From NCBI RefSeq assembly GCF_000373625.1, contig NZ_KB891988.1, positions 248,001-312,000 of the forward strand: a stretch of 64,000 bases of DNA, written 5' to 3'. Shown here piece by piece: positions 1 through 8,664 of this stretch. The translations under genes and the position numbers were made by a program. Positions within the stretch are counted from its first letter, which is position 1, and each line of letters opens with the position of its first letter. This stretch comes from Streptomyces sp. LaPpAH-108. GTDB lineage: Bacteria; Actinomycetota; Actinomycetes; Streptomycetales; Streptomycetaceae. The notes under the pieces are model-generated. The model searched no databases. It saw only the letters and a list, made by a program, of their open reading frames with translations, and was not told the origin of the DNA.

Positions 1-922
1 ACGCGGTGTACAGGCCCGAGTTGAGGCAGGACAGCACCGAGGTCAGCACGATGAACTGCATGATCTGGTCGGCGTGCGGGATGCCCAGCGAGCCGAGCGC
101 GGCCACGTACGAGCCGTCCTTCGCGATCGACGGGTCGTTCCACGGCAGCAGCGAGACCACGACGAGGATCGAGCCCAGGTAGAAGACGCCGATACGCCAG
201 ATGATGCTGTTGGTCGACTTGGTGACCGCGCGCTGCGGGTCCTCGGACTCACCGGCCGCCAGCGTGGCGATCTCGCTGCCCATGAAGGAGAACACGACCA
301 GCAGCACACCGGTGAGGATCGCCCCCGGACCGTGCGGCAGGAAGCCGCCGTGCGCGGTCAGGTTCGACAGACCGGCCTTGTCGCTGTGCACGCCCGGCAG
401 CACGCCGAACACCGCCAGCGCGCCGATCACGATGAACGCGCCGATCGCCACGACCTTGATCCCGGCGAACCAGAACTCGAACTCACCGTAGGAACCCACG
501 GAGACGAGGTTCGTGGCGGTCAGGACGGCCATCACGATCAGGGCCCAGCCCCATTGCGGCACCGCCGGTATCCAGCCGTGCAGGATGCCCGCACCGGCCG
601 TCGCCTCGACGGCGAGCACGACGACCCAGAAGAACCAGTAGAGCCAGCCGATCGAGAAGCCCGCCCAGCGGCCCAGCGCCCGGTCGGCGTGGGCGGAGAA
701 GGAACCGGAGGTCGGGTTGGCGGCCGACATCTCGCCGAGCATCCGCATCACGAGCACGACGAGCGTGCCGACGAGGGCGTAGGACAGCAGAATGCCGGGG
801 CCCGCCGTGGCGATACCGGAACTGGAGCCGACGAACAGTCCGGCACCGATCACGCCACCGATCGCGATCATCGACAGATGGCGGTTCTTGAGTCCTGCTT
901 GAAGTCCCGAACCAGGGGTCAT
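1..922 (-). CDS. Amino-acid permease (APC family), 3' end outside window
   Basis: The visible 307 codons encode the N-terminal part of a polytopic permease of the amino acid-polyamine-organocation superfamily, probably a proton-coupled amino-acid or GABA importer. Seen: ATG at 922 with product MTPGSGLQAGLKNRHL, then GGVIGAGLFVGSS, the glycine-rich first-helix motif of APC carriers, followed by repeated hydrophobic segments and the later SFMGSEIATLAAGE stretch typical of the GabP/AnsP/ProY group. Translation stays open to base 1, so the C-terminal third is missing because of the window edge, not a mutation. The substrate cannot be told from sequence. It diverges from rpiB across about 250 bases of non-coding DNA. 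Confidence 0.88.
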   Translation of the reverse strand, partial: MTPGSGLQAGLKNRHLSMIAIGGVIGAGLFVGSSSGIATAGPGILLSYALVGTLVVLVMRMLGEMSAANPTSGSFSAHADRALGRWAGFSIGWLYWFFWVVVLAVEATAGAGILHGWIPAVPQWGWALIVMAVLTATNLVSVGSYGEFEFWFAGIKVVAIGAFIVIGALAVFGVLPGVHSDKAGLSNLTAHGGFLPHGPGAILTGVLLVVFSFMGSEIATLAAGESEDPQRAVTKSTNSIIWRIGVFYLGSILVVVSLLPWNDPSIAKDGSYVAALGSLGIPHADQIMQFIVLTSVLSCLNSGLYTA

Positions 923-1169
923 GGACGGATTTCCTTTGCGCCTGTGGTGCATTTCCCGTACGACCCGTGGGGGCCGTGTGAAACGACGGAGTACGGGGCC
1001 TCGCACGAGCGGTGTGCGAGGCGGTTCAGTGAATCCGAGGGAAACGAATTCGGGAACCTCTGAATCCGGATTGTTACTTGAGGTTTTCTTGAGCTTCTAT
1101 GGTGTGGCTCACATATCTCCTGTCGAACCCGGAGCTGCTGCCCGGAATCGGGCGTGTCACACTCGGTAC

Positions 1170-1655
1170 ATGCGCGTGTATCTCGGCTCCGACCATGCGG
1201 GCTACGAACTCAAGAACCACCTCGTCGACTGGCTGAAGGCGGCGGGGCACGAGCCCGTCGACTGCGGGCCCCACATCTACGACGCCCAGGACGACTACCC
1301 GCCCTTCTGCCTCCGGGCCGCGGAGCGCACGGCCGCCGACCCGGGCGCCCTCGGCATCGTGATCGGCGGCTCCGGCAACGGCGAGCAGATCGCCGCCAAC
1401 AAGGTCAAGGGGGTGCGTGCCGCCCTCGCCTGGAGCGAGGAGACCGCCGCCCTCGGCCGCCAGCACAACAACGCCAACGTCGTCGCGGTGGGCGCGCGGA
1501 TGCACTCCGAGGAGGAGGCGACCAAGTTCGTCGAGGTGTTCCTCAACACCCCCTTCTCCGGTGACGAGCGTCACATGCGCCGCATCGACATGCTGACGAA
1601 CTACGAGAACACCGGGGAGCTGCCGCCCATCCCGGCGCACCACCCCCAGTCGTAA
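1170..1655 (+). CDS. rpiB: Ribose-5-phosphate isomerase B
   Basis: Interconverts ribulose 5-phosphate and ribose 5-phosphate in the non-oxidative pentose phosphate pathway, in the cytoplasm. The 161-residue length is normal for RpiB. Seen: SDHAG at residues 7-11 (phosphate and ring-opening residues), the GGSGNGEQIAANK anion-hole loop at about 66-78, and HNNANV near 106. Glu72 stands in the loop where enterobacterial RpiB relies on a catalytic cysteine; from memory the mycobacterial enzyme also uses a glutamate, so this is the actinobacterial type. The start at ATG 1170 is fixed by the conserved MRVYLGSDHAG; no clear ribosome-binding site precedes it. The nei gene follows, the same order I recall from Mycobacterium. 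Confidence 0.95.
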   Translation: MRVYLGSDHAGYELKNHLVDWLKAAGHEPVDCGPHIYDAQDDYPPFCLRAAERTAADPGALGIVIGGSGNGEQIAANKVKGVRAALAWSEETAALGRQHNNANVVAVGARMHSEEEATKFVEVFLNTPFSGDERHMRRIDMLTNYENTGELPPIPAHHPQS

Positions 1656-1810
1656 GCACCGGGCTCCGGCCCACCACCGGGCCCCGGCCCGCCGTACCCA
1701 CCGCCCGCCCCGCCCGCACCCCGGACGCGGCGGGCGGCCGGGCACCCGGCCAAGGGGCACCGGCAGCGCACCACACCCGCAGGAAGACCGTCAGGAAGGA
1801 CGCCCAGGCC

Positions 1811-2620
1811 GTGCCAGAAGGGCACACCATCCACCGCCTCGCGCAGGACTGCGCCGAGCGCTTCGAAGGCACCGCCCCCCGCGTCAGCAGCCCCCAGGGC
1901 AAGTTCGCCGACGCCGCGGCCCTGCTCGACGGCGCCGGACTGACCGCCACCGAGGCCCACGGCAAGCACCTCTTCCTCGGCTTCCGCGACACCGACTGGA
2001 TCCACATCCACCTCGGCCTCTTCGGCAAGGTCGCCCTCGGCCCGGCTCCCGCGCCCCCGCCCACCGACACCGTCCGGCTGCGCCTGGCCAACGACAGCGG
2101 GTACCTGGACCTGCGCGGCCCCACCACCTGCGCCCTGATCACCGACGACGAGAAGCGCGCCGTGCACGACCGGCTCGGCCCCGACCCGCTGCGCCCCGAC
2201 GCCGACCCGGCCGCCGCCTACGCCCGCGTCCGCCGCAGCCGTACGACGATCGCCGCGCTGCTCATGGACCAGAAGGTCATCGCGGGAGTCGGGAACGTAT
2301 ACAGAGCCGAGGTCCTCTTCCGGCACGGCATCGACCCCTACCGCGCGGGCAAGGACATCACCCCCGCCGAGTGGGACGCGATCTGGGCCGACCTCGTGGA
2401 CCTCATGCGCGAGGGCGTGCGCAACAACCGCATCGACACCGTGCGCCCCGCCCACACCCCCGAGGCCATGAACCGCCCGCCCCGCGTCGACGACCACGGC
2501 GGCGAGGTCTACGTCTACCGCCGGGCCACCCAGCCCTGCCACATCTGCGCCACCGAGATCCGCACCGCGGGCCTCGCCGCCCGCAACCTCTTCTGGTGCC
2601 CCACCTGCCAGAAGCGCTGA
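1811..2620 (+). CDS. nei: Fpg/Nei-family DNA glycosylase/AP lyase
   Basis: Base-excision repair enzyme that removes oxidised bases and cuts the strand by beta/delta-elimination. The GTG start at 1811 sits behind aggaagg and gives MPEGHTIHRLAQ, so after Met removal the catalytic Pro1 and Glu2 are in place. GKHLF near residue 53 is the conserved lysine region. The C terminus carries a zinc finger: CHIC near 240 and CPTC near 264. The MPEGHT start resembles mycobacterial Nei1 more than Fpg. Length 269 aa is normal. Exact lesion specificity cannot be told. Confidence 0.93.
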   Translation: MPEGHTIHRLAQDCAERFEGTAPRVSSPQGKFADAAALLDGAGLTATEAHGKHLFLGFRDTDWIHIHLGLFGKVALGPAPAPPPTDTVRLRLANDSGYLDLRGPTTCALITDDEKRAVHDRLGPDPLRPDADPAAAYARVRRSRTTIAALLMDQKVIAGVGNVYRAEVLFRHGIDPYRAGKDITPAEWDAIWADLVDLMREGVRNNRIDTVRPAHTPEAMNRPPRVDDHGGEVYVYRRATQPCHICATEIRTAGLAARNLFWCPTCQKR

Positions 2621-2818
2621 GCAACCCGCCCACGTGCCGCGTCCGTTGATGACGGAACGGCCAATTTCCGCCGGGTGGCAGCGCGAACGGGCTCCGTACC
2701 GTTCACTGTGTAGTTGAAACGCCGATGTGGAGTGGAAACGCCAAGTGGAGCCTCGCACGGGGGACAAGTGGGACCTCCCGTGCCAAGCGGCTGGTCCGAT
2801 GGATAGGGTCGCGAACTG

Positions 2819-3988
2819 ATGGCAGCAGGAGAGCGGCGCGCGAAGGCCGAGACGTTCACGGCCCGGTGGAAGATGCAGTGGCACCGGGTCCGGGTCGCGC
2901 TGCGCCGAAGCGCCGTGGACTACTTCCGCGGTGACGGCCCCGACTGGATCGCCCTCGTCGGCCTCCTCGTCACCATTCCCGTCCTCATGGCGATGACCCT
3001 GGCCAACTCGGTCTGGTGCTCACCGGCCACCCTGGTCCTGCCCATCGTCGCGGGCGGCCTGGTGCTGCGCCCGGCCAGCCTGCTCGGGCTGTACGCGGCT
3101 GCCGCCACCGCGCTGATCGTCGAGTCCGTGAGCCTCGGGCCGTACACCGAGGGCCCCTCCAGGGTCACCCCCGGCGTCGTCCTCGTCGTCGCCGCGTGCG
3201 GCTTCTTCGGGCTGCTCACCGCGCAGTTCCGCAGCCGCGTCGGCGTGCCCTGGCGGCGCGGCGGCACCATGCTCTTCGACCTGCGCGAACGCATCCGCGC
3301 CCAGAGCGAGCTGCCCAAACTCCCGCGCGGCTGGCACCAGGAGATGGCCCTGCGCCCGGCCGGCGGGCAGTCCTTCTCCGGGGACTTCGTCGTCGCGGCC
3401 CGCACCAACGGCGGGCGCACCCTGGAGGTCGTCCTCACCGACGTCTCCGGCAAGGGCATGGACGCGGGCTCCCGCGCCCTGCTGCTCTCCGGCGCCTTCG
3501 GCGGTCTGATCGGCTCGCTCCCGCCGCACGCCTTCCTCACCGCCGCCAACGGCTATCTGCTCCGCCAGGACTGGGACGAGGGCTTCGCGACCTCCATCCA
3601 CCTCGTCCTCGACCTGGACTCCGGGGACTACGAGCTGTACTCCGCGGGCCATCCGCCCGGCCTCCAGCTCTGCGCGGGCAACGGCCGCTGGGAGGAGAAG
3701 GCCGCCGAGGGCCCCCTCCTCGGGGTGTACGACGGCGCCCAGTTCGACTCCGTGAAGGGCTCGCTGCGCCCCGGCGACGTGCTGATGCTCTTCACCGACG
3801 GCCTGGTGGAGACCTCCGACCGCGACATCGTCGAGGGCATCGACCGCCTCACCGGCGAGGCCGACCGCTATGTCGCGGGCGGCTTCCACGGCGCCGCCTG
3901 GCATCTCATCGAGGCCGTCGCCAAGGACGTCAACGACGACCGTGCCCTGCTGCTCATCTGCCGCGAGGCGTCGACCACTTCCCACTGA
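2819..3988 (+). CDS. Membrane-anchored PP2C-type (SpoIIE) serine phosphatase
   Basis: Protein of 389 aa with a basic cytoplasmic start, three to four hydrophobic segments (about residues 43-130) and a C-terminal SpoIIE/PP2C domain from about 170. Seen: SGDF, DVSGKGMDAG, FTDGLVE and the final NDDRALLL, the metal-binding aspartates of the family. In Streptomyces such enzymes usually dephosphorylate anti-sigma-factor antagonists; no partner sigma, anti-sigma or STAS gene lies nearby, so the substrate is unknown. There is no PAS or GAF sensor, only the membrane part. A TAGGGT hexamer at 2804-2809 could be the -10 of a short-leader transcript. The HD gene follows after 31 bases. Confidence 0.88.
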   Translation: MAAGERRAKAETFTARWKMQWHRVRVALRRSAVDYFRGDGPDWIALVGLLVTIPVLMAMTLANSVWCSPATLVLPIVAGGLVLRPASLLGLYAAAATALIVESVSLGPYTEGPSRVTPGVVLVVAACGFFGLLTAQFRSRVGVPWRRGGTMLFDLRERIRAQSELPKLPRGWHQEMALRPAGGQSFSGDFVVAARTNGGRTLEVVLTDVSGKGMDAGSRALLLSGAFGGLIGSLPPHAFLTAANGYLLRQDWDEGFATSIHLVLDLDSGDYELYSAGHPPGLQLCAGNGRWEEKAAEGPLLGVYDGAQFDSVKGSLRPGDVLMLFTDGLVETSDRDIVEGIDRLTGEADRYVAGGFHGAAWHLIEAVAKDVNDDRALLLICREASTTSH

Positions 3989-4019
3989 CCGGCGGCCCCG
4001 CCGGTGGAACACTGGCCCG

Positions 4020-4487
4020 ATGGACGACGAGCCGCTGACCCTGGCCCAGGTCGAGACGCTGGCCCGCGCCGCCCACGCCCGCCAGACGGACAAGGCCGGC
4101 CGCCCCTACGCCGAACACCTCGCCGCCGTCGCGGAGGGCGTACGGCGCCGGGGCGGGGACGACGAACAGATCGCCGCCGCCTGGCTCCACGACGCCGTGG
4201 AGGACGAGGCGCTGAGCGAGGACTGGCTCACCGAGGCCGCCCTGACCCCGCGCACCAAGGCGATCGTACGAGCCGTCACCAAGCACCCCGGCGAGCCGCC
4301 CGAGGCGTACGCGCACCGCATCCTCGCCACCCCGGGCGCCCTGCTGGTCAAACGCGCCGACCTCGCGCACAACGCCGACCCCGCCCGGCTCGCCGTCCTG
4401 GACGAGGCGACCCGGAAACGACTGACCGAGAAGTACACGCGAATGCGTGCGCTTCTCGGTCTCGACGCGAGCGGTGCCGCGGACTAG
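4020..4487 (+). CDS. HD-domain protein, SpoT-hydrolase-like
   Basis: 155-aa cytoplasmic protein made almost only of an HD fold related to the hydrolase half of RelA/SpoT. Seen: AHARQTDKAGRPYAEHL near residues 16-36, WLHDAVED near 57-64 (the HD metal pair followed by ED) and KRADLAHN near 118-125. It lacks synthetase, TGS and ACT domains, so it resembles small Mesh1-like proteins that can remove pyrophosphate from (p)ppGpp or act on other nucleotides; the substrate is inferred only by family. The start at ATG 4020 precedes the conserved block directly. Its stop TAG overlaps the stop of the convergent acyltransferase within one CTAG. Confidence 0.85.
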   Translation: MDDEPLTLAQVETLARAAHARQTDKAGRPYAEHLAAVAEGVRRRGGDDEQIAAAWLHDAVEDEALSEDWLTEAALTPRTKAIVRAVTKHPGEPPEAYAHRILATPGALLVKRADLAHNADPARLAVLDEATRKRLTEKYTRMRALLGLDASGAAD

Positions 4488-5743
4488 GCCCCGGCCTTCT
4501 CGCGGCGCGGCTCGGCCCCCGAGGCCTCCGAGGATGCCGAGGCCGCCGAGGACTTCGCGCGTCCCTGCGCGAGCTGCTGCTCGCTCTTCTGCTGGCGCAG
4601 CCGCGCCTGCTGCGCCGGGTCCTGCTTGAACGCCCACTCCATCTTCGGCTCCATCACACACCGGAAGATCCGCTGGACCGGCTTGGTGCACAGCACCGTG
4701 ATGACGGCCGCCGCGATCACCGTCGTCGCGATCTCCCCGAGGGGGCCGTGCAGCCAGGAGTGGTCGTACCAGTCCTGGTAGCGGGCAAGGCGCACCAGGA
4801 AACCGTGCAGCAGATAGCCGTACAGCGTGCCCGCGCCCAGCGCCGTGAACCACAGCTTGCGGCCCGGCACCCAGGCGAAGAAGCACGCCGTCAGCACGGT
4901 CGAGCAGGCCAGCATCGCCAGCGTCATCAGCGGACCGCACCACCACGGGGCGCCCAGCTCCTGCGCCGAGTCGCGGTGGTAGAACCACGCGGCGTTCATC
5001 CGCGGCGCAGCCCACCAGGCGACCGCCAGAGCCGCCGCGAACACCGGCAGCGCGGCGATCCGCACCGACCGGCGCCGCACCAGCTTGAAGTGCTCCGGCT
5101 TCAGACACAGGCCGAGCACGAAGTACGGCAGGAACTGCAGCACCCGCTGGAGATCGAGGTCGTCGCCTATGGACGGGCTGACCGCGGCGAGCATCGCGAT
5201 GCCCACGGCCACCGGCAGCGGCCAGCGGATCAGCTTCCACAGCGGAGTGGTCAGCCGCCACACGAACAGCGCGACCAGGAACCACGTCATGTACCAGGGG
5301 TCCAGCAGACTGATGTCGCCGCGCTCGCCCGTGAAGTGGTTGCGGAACAGCGAGTACGCCGCCTCGAAGACGACGTACGGCACGACGACACCCGTGACCA
5401 GCCGCTTCAGCCGGTCCGGCCGCATGTCGAAACTCCGGGAGAAATAGCCGGAGATGATGATGAACGCGGGCATGTGGAAGGCGAAGACGAAGCCGTAGAG
5501 GGCCTGGACCGTCCGGCTGCCGTCCTGCAGCGGCTCCCACGCGTGGCCCATCGCCACGAGCACGATCGCCAGGTACTTGGCGTTGTCGTAGAAGGAATCG
5601 CGTTCTTTGACCGGTCTGTCCGCCTGTGCCTTCCCGAGCTGCTCGCTCATCGGAGTACGGGGACCGGGCACCTTGCCGGCCGGCGGCTGGGCCGGTGGCA
5701 GTGGCCTGCGGTTCTGGCCTAGGGACGGGGCGGCGTCAAACAT
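4484..5743 (-). CDS. Acyltransferase-3 family membrane protein
   Basis: Integral membrane O-acyltransferase of the acyltransferase-3/fucose-4-O-acetylase type, expected to move acetyl or other acyl groups onto a sugar or cell-surface glycan. Seen: an early DNAKYLAIVLVAMGHAW helix with the family histidine, FHMPAFIIISGYFS, about ten hydrophobic segments, and a late YGYLLHGFLVR helix. The tail from about residue 375 is Gln/Ala/Glu-rich and probably cytosolic. I start at MFDAAPSLG (5743); an upstream in-frame codon at 5794 would add 17 weak residues. Transcribed alone and convergent with the HD gene. Acceptor unknown. Confidence 0.85.
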   Translation of the reverse strand: MFDAAPSLGQNRRPLPPAQPPAGKVPGPRTPMSEQLGKAQADRPVKERDSFYDNAKYLAIVLVAMGHAWEPLQDGSRTVQALYGFVFAFHMPAFIIISGYFSRSFDMRPDRLKRLVTGVVVPYVVFEAAYSLFRNHFTGERGDISLLDPWYMTWFLVALFVWRLTTPLWKLIRWPLPVAVGIAMLAAVSPSIGDDLDLQRVLQFLPYFVLGLCLKPEHFKLVRRRSVRIAALPVFAAALAVAWWAAPRMNAAWFYHRDSAQELGAPWWCGPLMTLAMLACSTVLTACFFAWVPGRKLWFTALGAGTLYGYLLHGFLVRLARYQDWYDHSWLHGPLGEIATTVIAAAVITVLCTKPVQRIFRCVMEPKMEWAFKQDPAQQARLRQQKSEQQLAQGRAKSSAASASSEASGAEPRREKAGA

Positions 5744-6229
5744 CTCTGGCACCCTAGCGTCGAGTGTGCGAATACGTAAAACCACCGAGGTCATTCCTGG
5801 TTATCGCCCGCGCATACCCCGTGATTCGCATAACTTGCCTGTCCCGACGGCGTGATGACAGGCACATTCATGACGTTCGTTCACCCGCGATGTCCGGATT
5901 CATCCGGACCGAAGCGGTCATTCTCCGTCGGTAGGGCGGCGAGTGTGACGACAATGGGAAATACCTGCGCGCCGGTTGTGCGGATGCGGAAACGAATCCG
6001 GGGAATTGGCCGCGCGGGCGCGCGCGGAAGACGCACGGAGGGCGCCGGGGGATGTACGGCGGGCGCGGCCGAAATCGCGCGTGTCGCGGGCCCGTTGCCG
6101 GACGATCCTCCGATGATGTGTCACGAGCCGCATACCGAGCCCCCGTTGGTGGCACGATGGTTCTGGCGGAGGTGCGCAGGGCGGTGCCTCCGGGCCCGGA
6201 GCGCCGACCGACCGAGGGTGTGATCAGTT
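5744..6229. other. Non-coding interval between divergent genes
   Basis: About 490 bases with visibly lower GC than the neighbours near 5760-5960. It must hold the promoters of the acyltransferase (leftward) and of the small membrane protein (rightward). Open frames across it have no start signals, family motifs or streptomycete codon bias. No convincing repeat or RNA gene was seen. Confidence 0.5.
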
Positions 6230-6424
6230 GTGGCCATTTCACTGTCTGTGGTGCTGCTGTTGGCGATCATCCTTGTGGTGCTGATCCGGGGAGGGAACAT
6301 CAAGGCCGGCCCGGCCATCGTGGCGATCCTCTTCGGTTTCTTCCTCGCCTCGACCGGCATGGCGCCGTCGATCAGCCGCTTCATGAACTCGATAGCGGAG
6401 ACGATCAACTCGATCAGTTTCTGA
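6230..6424 (+). CDS. Small hydrophobic membrane protein, 64 aa
   Basis: Function not recognised. The 64 residues form two hydrophobic segments, MAISLSVVLLLAIILVVLI and, after RGGNIKAGP, AIVAILFGFFLAST, then a polar tail ending NSISF. The GTG start at 6230 is preceded by GAGGGTG. A perfect hairpin follows the stop, so it is a one-gene transcript. The clean start, terminator and codon bias argue that it is real. Probably a conserved streptomycete membrane peptide. Confidence 0.75.
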   Translation: MAISLSVVLLLAIILVVLIRGGNIKAGPAIVAILFGFFLASTGMAPSISRFMNSIAETINSISF

Positions 6425-6430
6425 AACGCG

Positions 6431-6471
6431 TCAGGGCCGGGCGGAGGATCACACCTCCGACCCGGCCCTGA
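6431..6471 (+). terminator. Strong hairpin terminator
   Basis: Near-perfect inverted repeat: TCAGGGCCGGG plus CGGAGG pair with CCTCCG and CCCGGCCCTGA around a short ATCACA-type loop. It lies 7 bases after the small membrane gene and separates it from the convergent tRNA-Gly. There is no U tract, as is usual in Streptomyces. Confidence 0.85.
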
Positions 6472-6479
6472 GCCGTGTG

Positions 6480-6550
6480 AGCGGGCGACGGGAATCGAAC
6501 CCGCGTAGCTAGTTTGGAAGACTAGGGCTCTACCATTGAGCTACGCCCGC
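6480..6550 (-). tRNA. tRNA-Gly (anticodon TCC)
   Basis: Reading leftward: acceptor GCGGGCG, D-arm with GGTA, anticodon stem CTAGT/ACTAG closing the loop CTTCCAA (anticodon TCC), T-arm GCGGG-TTCGATT-CCCGT, 3' acceptor CGCCCGC and discriminator T. Length 71 with no encoded CCA, normal for a bacterial glycine tRNA. Confidence 0.96.
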
Positions 6551-6717
6551 GAGAGTGCGCCGACGGTCGCTGACCGCGGCACGGGAGCATCGTAGCGGGT
6601 CGGCCGACGCGGAGGCCAATGCGCCGCCCGGCCCGGGTGCCACCCCTTCTCGGCGCCACCCCTTCTTATGGGGGCGCCGCAGGTGGCGGGGACATGTACC
6701 CTACGTCTCGCACCAGA

Positions 6718-6791
6718 CGGGGTGTGGCGCAGCTTGGTAGCGCGTCCGCTTTGGGAGCGGAAGGCCGTGGGTTCAAATCCCGCCACCCCGA
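6718..6791 (+). tRNA. tRNA-Pro (anticodon TGG)
   Basis: Acceptor CGGGGTG pairs with CACCCCG. The anticodon stem TCCGC/GCGGA closes TTTGGGA, anticodon TGG. The T-loop is TTCAAAT and the discriminator A. The bases after the discriminator happen to read CCA (6792-6794), so the CCA end may be encoded here, unlike the other tRNAs in the window. Confidence 0.96.
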
Positions 6792-6822
6792 CCACGGCTC
6801 ACGGCGTTGTGATGATCGCCTT

Positions 6823-6851
6823 TTGGGGCGCTGACCGGCTGCGGTTACTAT
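6823..6851 (+). promoter_or_regulatory. Promoter of tig
   Basis: TTGGGG (6823-6828), a 17-base spacer, then TACTAT (6846-6851): a good principal-sigma (HrdB-type) -35/-10 pair, about 117 bases before the trigger factor start and directly after tRNA-Pro. Confidence 0.65.
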
Positions 6852-6968
6852 GCAAGCTGCGCGCCCGTGTGCCCGGCCTCATGGCTTACGTACTCCTCCG
6901 GGCGGCTATCCGCCGGGCCTCGCTGGCTCCGGCAGAACCCAAGAAGTCAGCCACAAGGAGACCGAACC

Positions 6969-8333
6969 GTGAAGAGCGCCGTGGAGACCCTGAACCCGAC
7001 CCGGGTTCGGCTCACTGTCGAGGTGCCCTTCGAGGAGCTCAAGGACAGCCTCGACGCGGCGTACAAGAAGATCAACCAGCAGGTCACGGTGAAGGGCTTC
7101 CGCAAGGGCAAGATCCCGGCCCGGGTCATCGACCAGCGGTTCGGTCGTGGCGCCGTGCTGGAGGAGGCCGTCAACGACGCGCTCCCGAAGTTCTACACCG
7201 AGGCGGTCAACGAGGCCGAGCTGAGCCCGCTGGGCCAGCCCGAGGTCGACATCACCGAGCTGAAGGACGGCGAGACGCTGAACTTCACCGCCGAGGTCGA
7301 CATCCGTCCCGCCCTCGAGATCCCGGACTACTCCGGCATCGAGGTCGAGGTCGACGCCGTCGAGGTCACCGACGAGGACGTGGAGAAGTCCGTCGAGCAG
7401 CTGCGCGAGCGCTTCGCCTCCACCTCCCCGGTCGAGCGCGCCGCCGAGGACGGCGACGTGGTCACCATCGACCTGCAGGCCAAGGTCGACGGCGAGGTCC
7501 TCGAGGACGGCGTCGCCGAGGGCGTGTCCTACACCATCGGCTCGGGCGAGCTGCTCGACGGCATCGACGAGGCCGTCAAGGGCCTGTCCGCCGGCGAGGA
7601 GGCCACCTTCACCTCCGAGCTGAAGGGCGGCTCCGCCGCGGGCAAGGACTCCGAGGTCACCGTCAAGGTCACCCAGGTCGCCGCCCGTGAACTGCCGGAG
7701 TTGGACGACGACTTCGCTCAGCTGGCGTCCGAGTTCGACACCCTGGACGAGCTGAAGGCCGACAGCCGCAAGCGCCTGGCCAACATGAAGCAGTACGACC
7801 AGGCCACCCAGGCCCAGGAGCGCGTGCTGGAGAAGCTGCTCGAGCTGGTCGAGGTCCCGGTCCCCGAGAAGCTGCTCGAGGACGAGGTCAACACCCGCAA
7901 GCACAACCTGGAGCACCACCAGCTCGGCCAGATGGGCCTGACCCTCGACAAGTACCTGGAGATCCAGGGCAAGACCGCCGAGGAGTTCGACGCCGAGACC
8001 CGCGAGGCCGCGGTCAAGGGCATCAAGACCCAGTTCGTCCTCGACGAGCTGGTGAAGAAGGAGAACCTGGGCGTCAACCAGGAGGAGCTGACCGAGCACC
8101 TCATGCGCCGCGCCGCCTCCTCCGGCATGTCCCCCGACCAGTTCGCCCAGGCCGTCGTCGAGGGCGGCCAGGTCCCGCTGCTCGTCGGCGAGGTCGCCCG
8201 CGGCAAGGCCCTGGCCGTCGTGGTCGAGGCCGCCACGGTCAAGGACACCAACGGCGAGGTCATCGACCTCGACGAGGACGACGAGGAGACCACCGAGGTC
8301 ACCGAGACCGCCGAGGAGAAGACCGAGGGCTGA
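6969..8333 (+). CDS. tig: Trigger factor
   Basis: Ribosome-associated chaperone and peptidyl-prolyl isomerase that meets nascent chains at the exit tunnel. The GTG start at 6969 lies behind AAGGAGA and gives [15 protein letters not shown]. Seen: the ribosome-docking signature [12 protein letters not shown] near residues 44-55, the FKBP-type domain ([15 protein letters not shown] to about 245), the helical C-terminal arms to about 420, and an acidic tail rich in Glu/Thr. Length 454 aa is normal. It heads the protein-quality block tig-clpP1-clpP2-clpX but has its own promoter and terminator. Confidence 0.97.
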   Translation: MKSAVETLNPTRVRLTVEVPFEELKDSLDAAYKKINQQVTVKGFRKGKIPARVIDQRFGRGAVLEEAVNDALPKFYTEAVNEAELSPLGQPEVDITELKDGETLNFTAEVDIRPALEIPDYSGIEVEVDAVEVTDEDVEKSVEQLRERFASTSPVERAAEDGDVVTIDLQAKVDGEVLEDGVAEGVSYTIGSGELLDGIDEAVKGLSAGEEATFTSELKGGSAAGKDSEVTVKVTQVAARELPELDDDFAQLASEFDTLDELKADSRKRLANMKQYDQATQAQERVLEKLLELVEVPVPEKLLEDEVNTRKHNLEHHQLGQMGLTLDKYLEIQGKTAEEFDAETREAAVKGIKTQFVLDELVKKENLGVNQEELTEHLMRRAASSGMSPDQFAQAVVEGGQVPLLVGEVARGKALAVVVEAATVKDTNGEVIDLDEDDEETTEVTETAEEKTEG

Positions 8334-8356
8334 TCCCCCCGGCACCTCAGCCTGAG

Positions 8357-8392
8357 CAGGGCCCCCGCGGAGCGCGTCTCCCGGGGGCCCTG
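8357..8392 (+). terminator. Terminator after tig
   Basis: CAGGGCCCCC pairs with GGGGGCCCTG around a GC-rich loop, 24 bases after the tig stop. Confidence 0.8.
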
Positions 8393-8438
8393 TGGCATAC
8401 CTGGGAGCAGTGGACCCGTCTTTGTCTTTGTCTTTTTG

Positions 8439-8480
8439 GGGGCGCGGGGAACTGCGCGACAAGCCACGACGTACCCGCAC
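8439..8480. repeat. 42-bp intergenic repeat, copy 1
   Basis: Starts GGGGCGCGGGGAACTGCGCG and ends CCGCAC, preceded by a T-rich run. It matches copy 2 (15495-15536) at 40 of 42 positions and copy 3 (15576-15617) less closely. I recall this core as a very common interspersed element between streptomycete genes. It contains a small GCGC/GCGC stem; its function is unknown. Confidence 0.8.
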
Positions 8481-8512
8481 CCGACAACGCACCACAACCC
8501 CCCATGGCAATA

Positions 8513-8526
8513 CGCCGGAGGCGAAC
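8513..8526. promoter_or_regulatory. ClgR operator upstream of clpP1
   Basis: CGC-CGGAG-GCGAAC, which on the other strand reads GTTCGC-N5-GCG. That is the binding motif I recall for ClgR, the activator of clpP1P2, clpC and lon in Streptomyces. It lies about 140 bases before the clpP1 start, as expected of an activator site. Confidence 0.75.
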
Positions 8527-8664
8527 ACCCGCTTCTCCGGGATTCCCCGGGGGGACCAGAGCGTTAGGGTCCATGAATACGGGGCGCGGGGGAGCACCCC
8601 CGCCAAACCCCGGCAGGACTACGTGAGACGGCCCGGCGCCGTCGTAAGACGAGCAGGTGGATAC

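Noticed and set aside
5852..6223. 123-residue plus-strand frame in the acyltransferase upstream gap
   Set aside because: No ribosome-binding site, no family resemblance, and weaker third-position GC than real genes around it.
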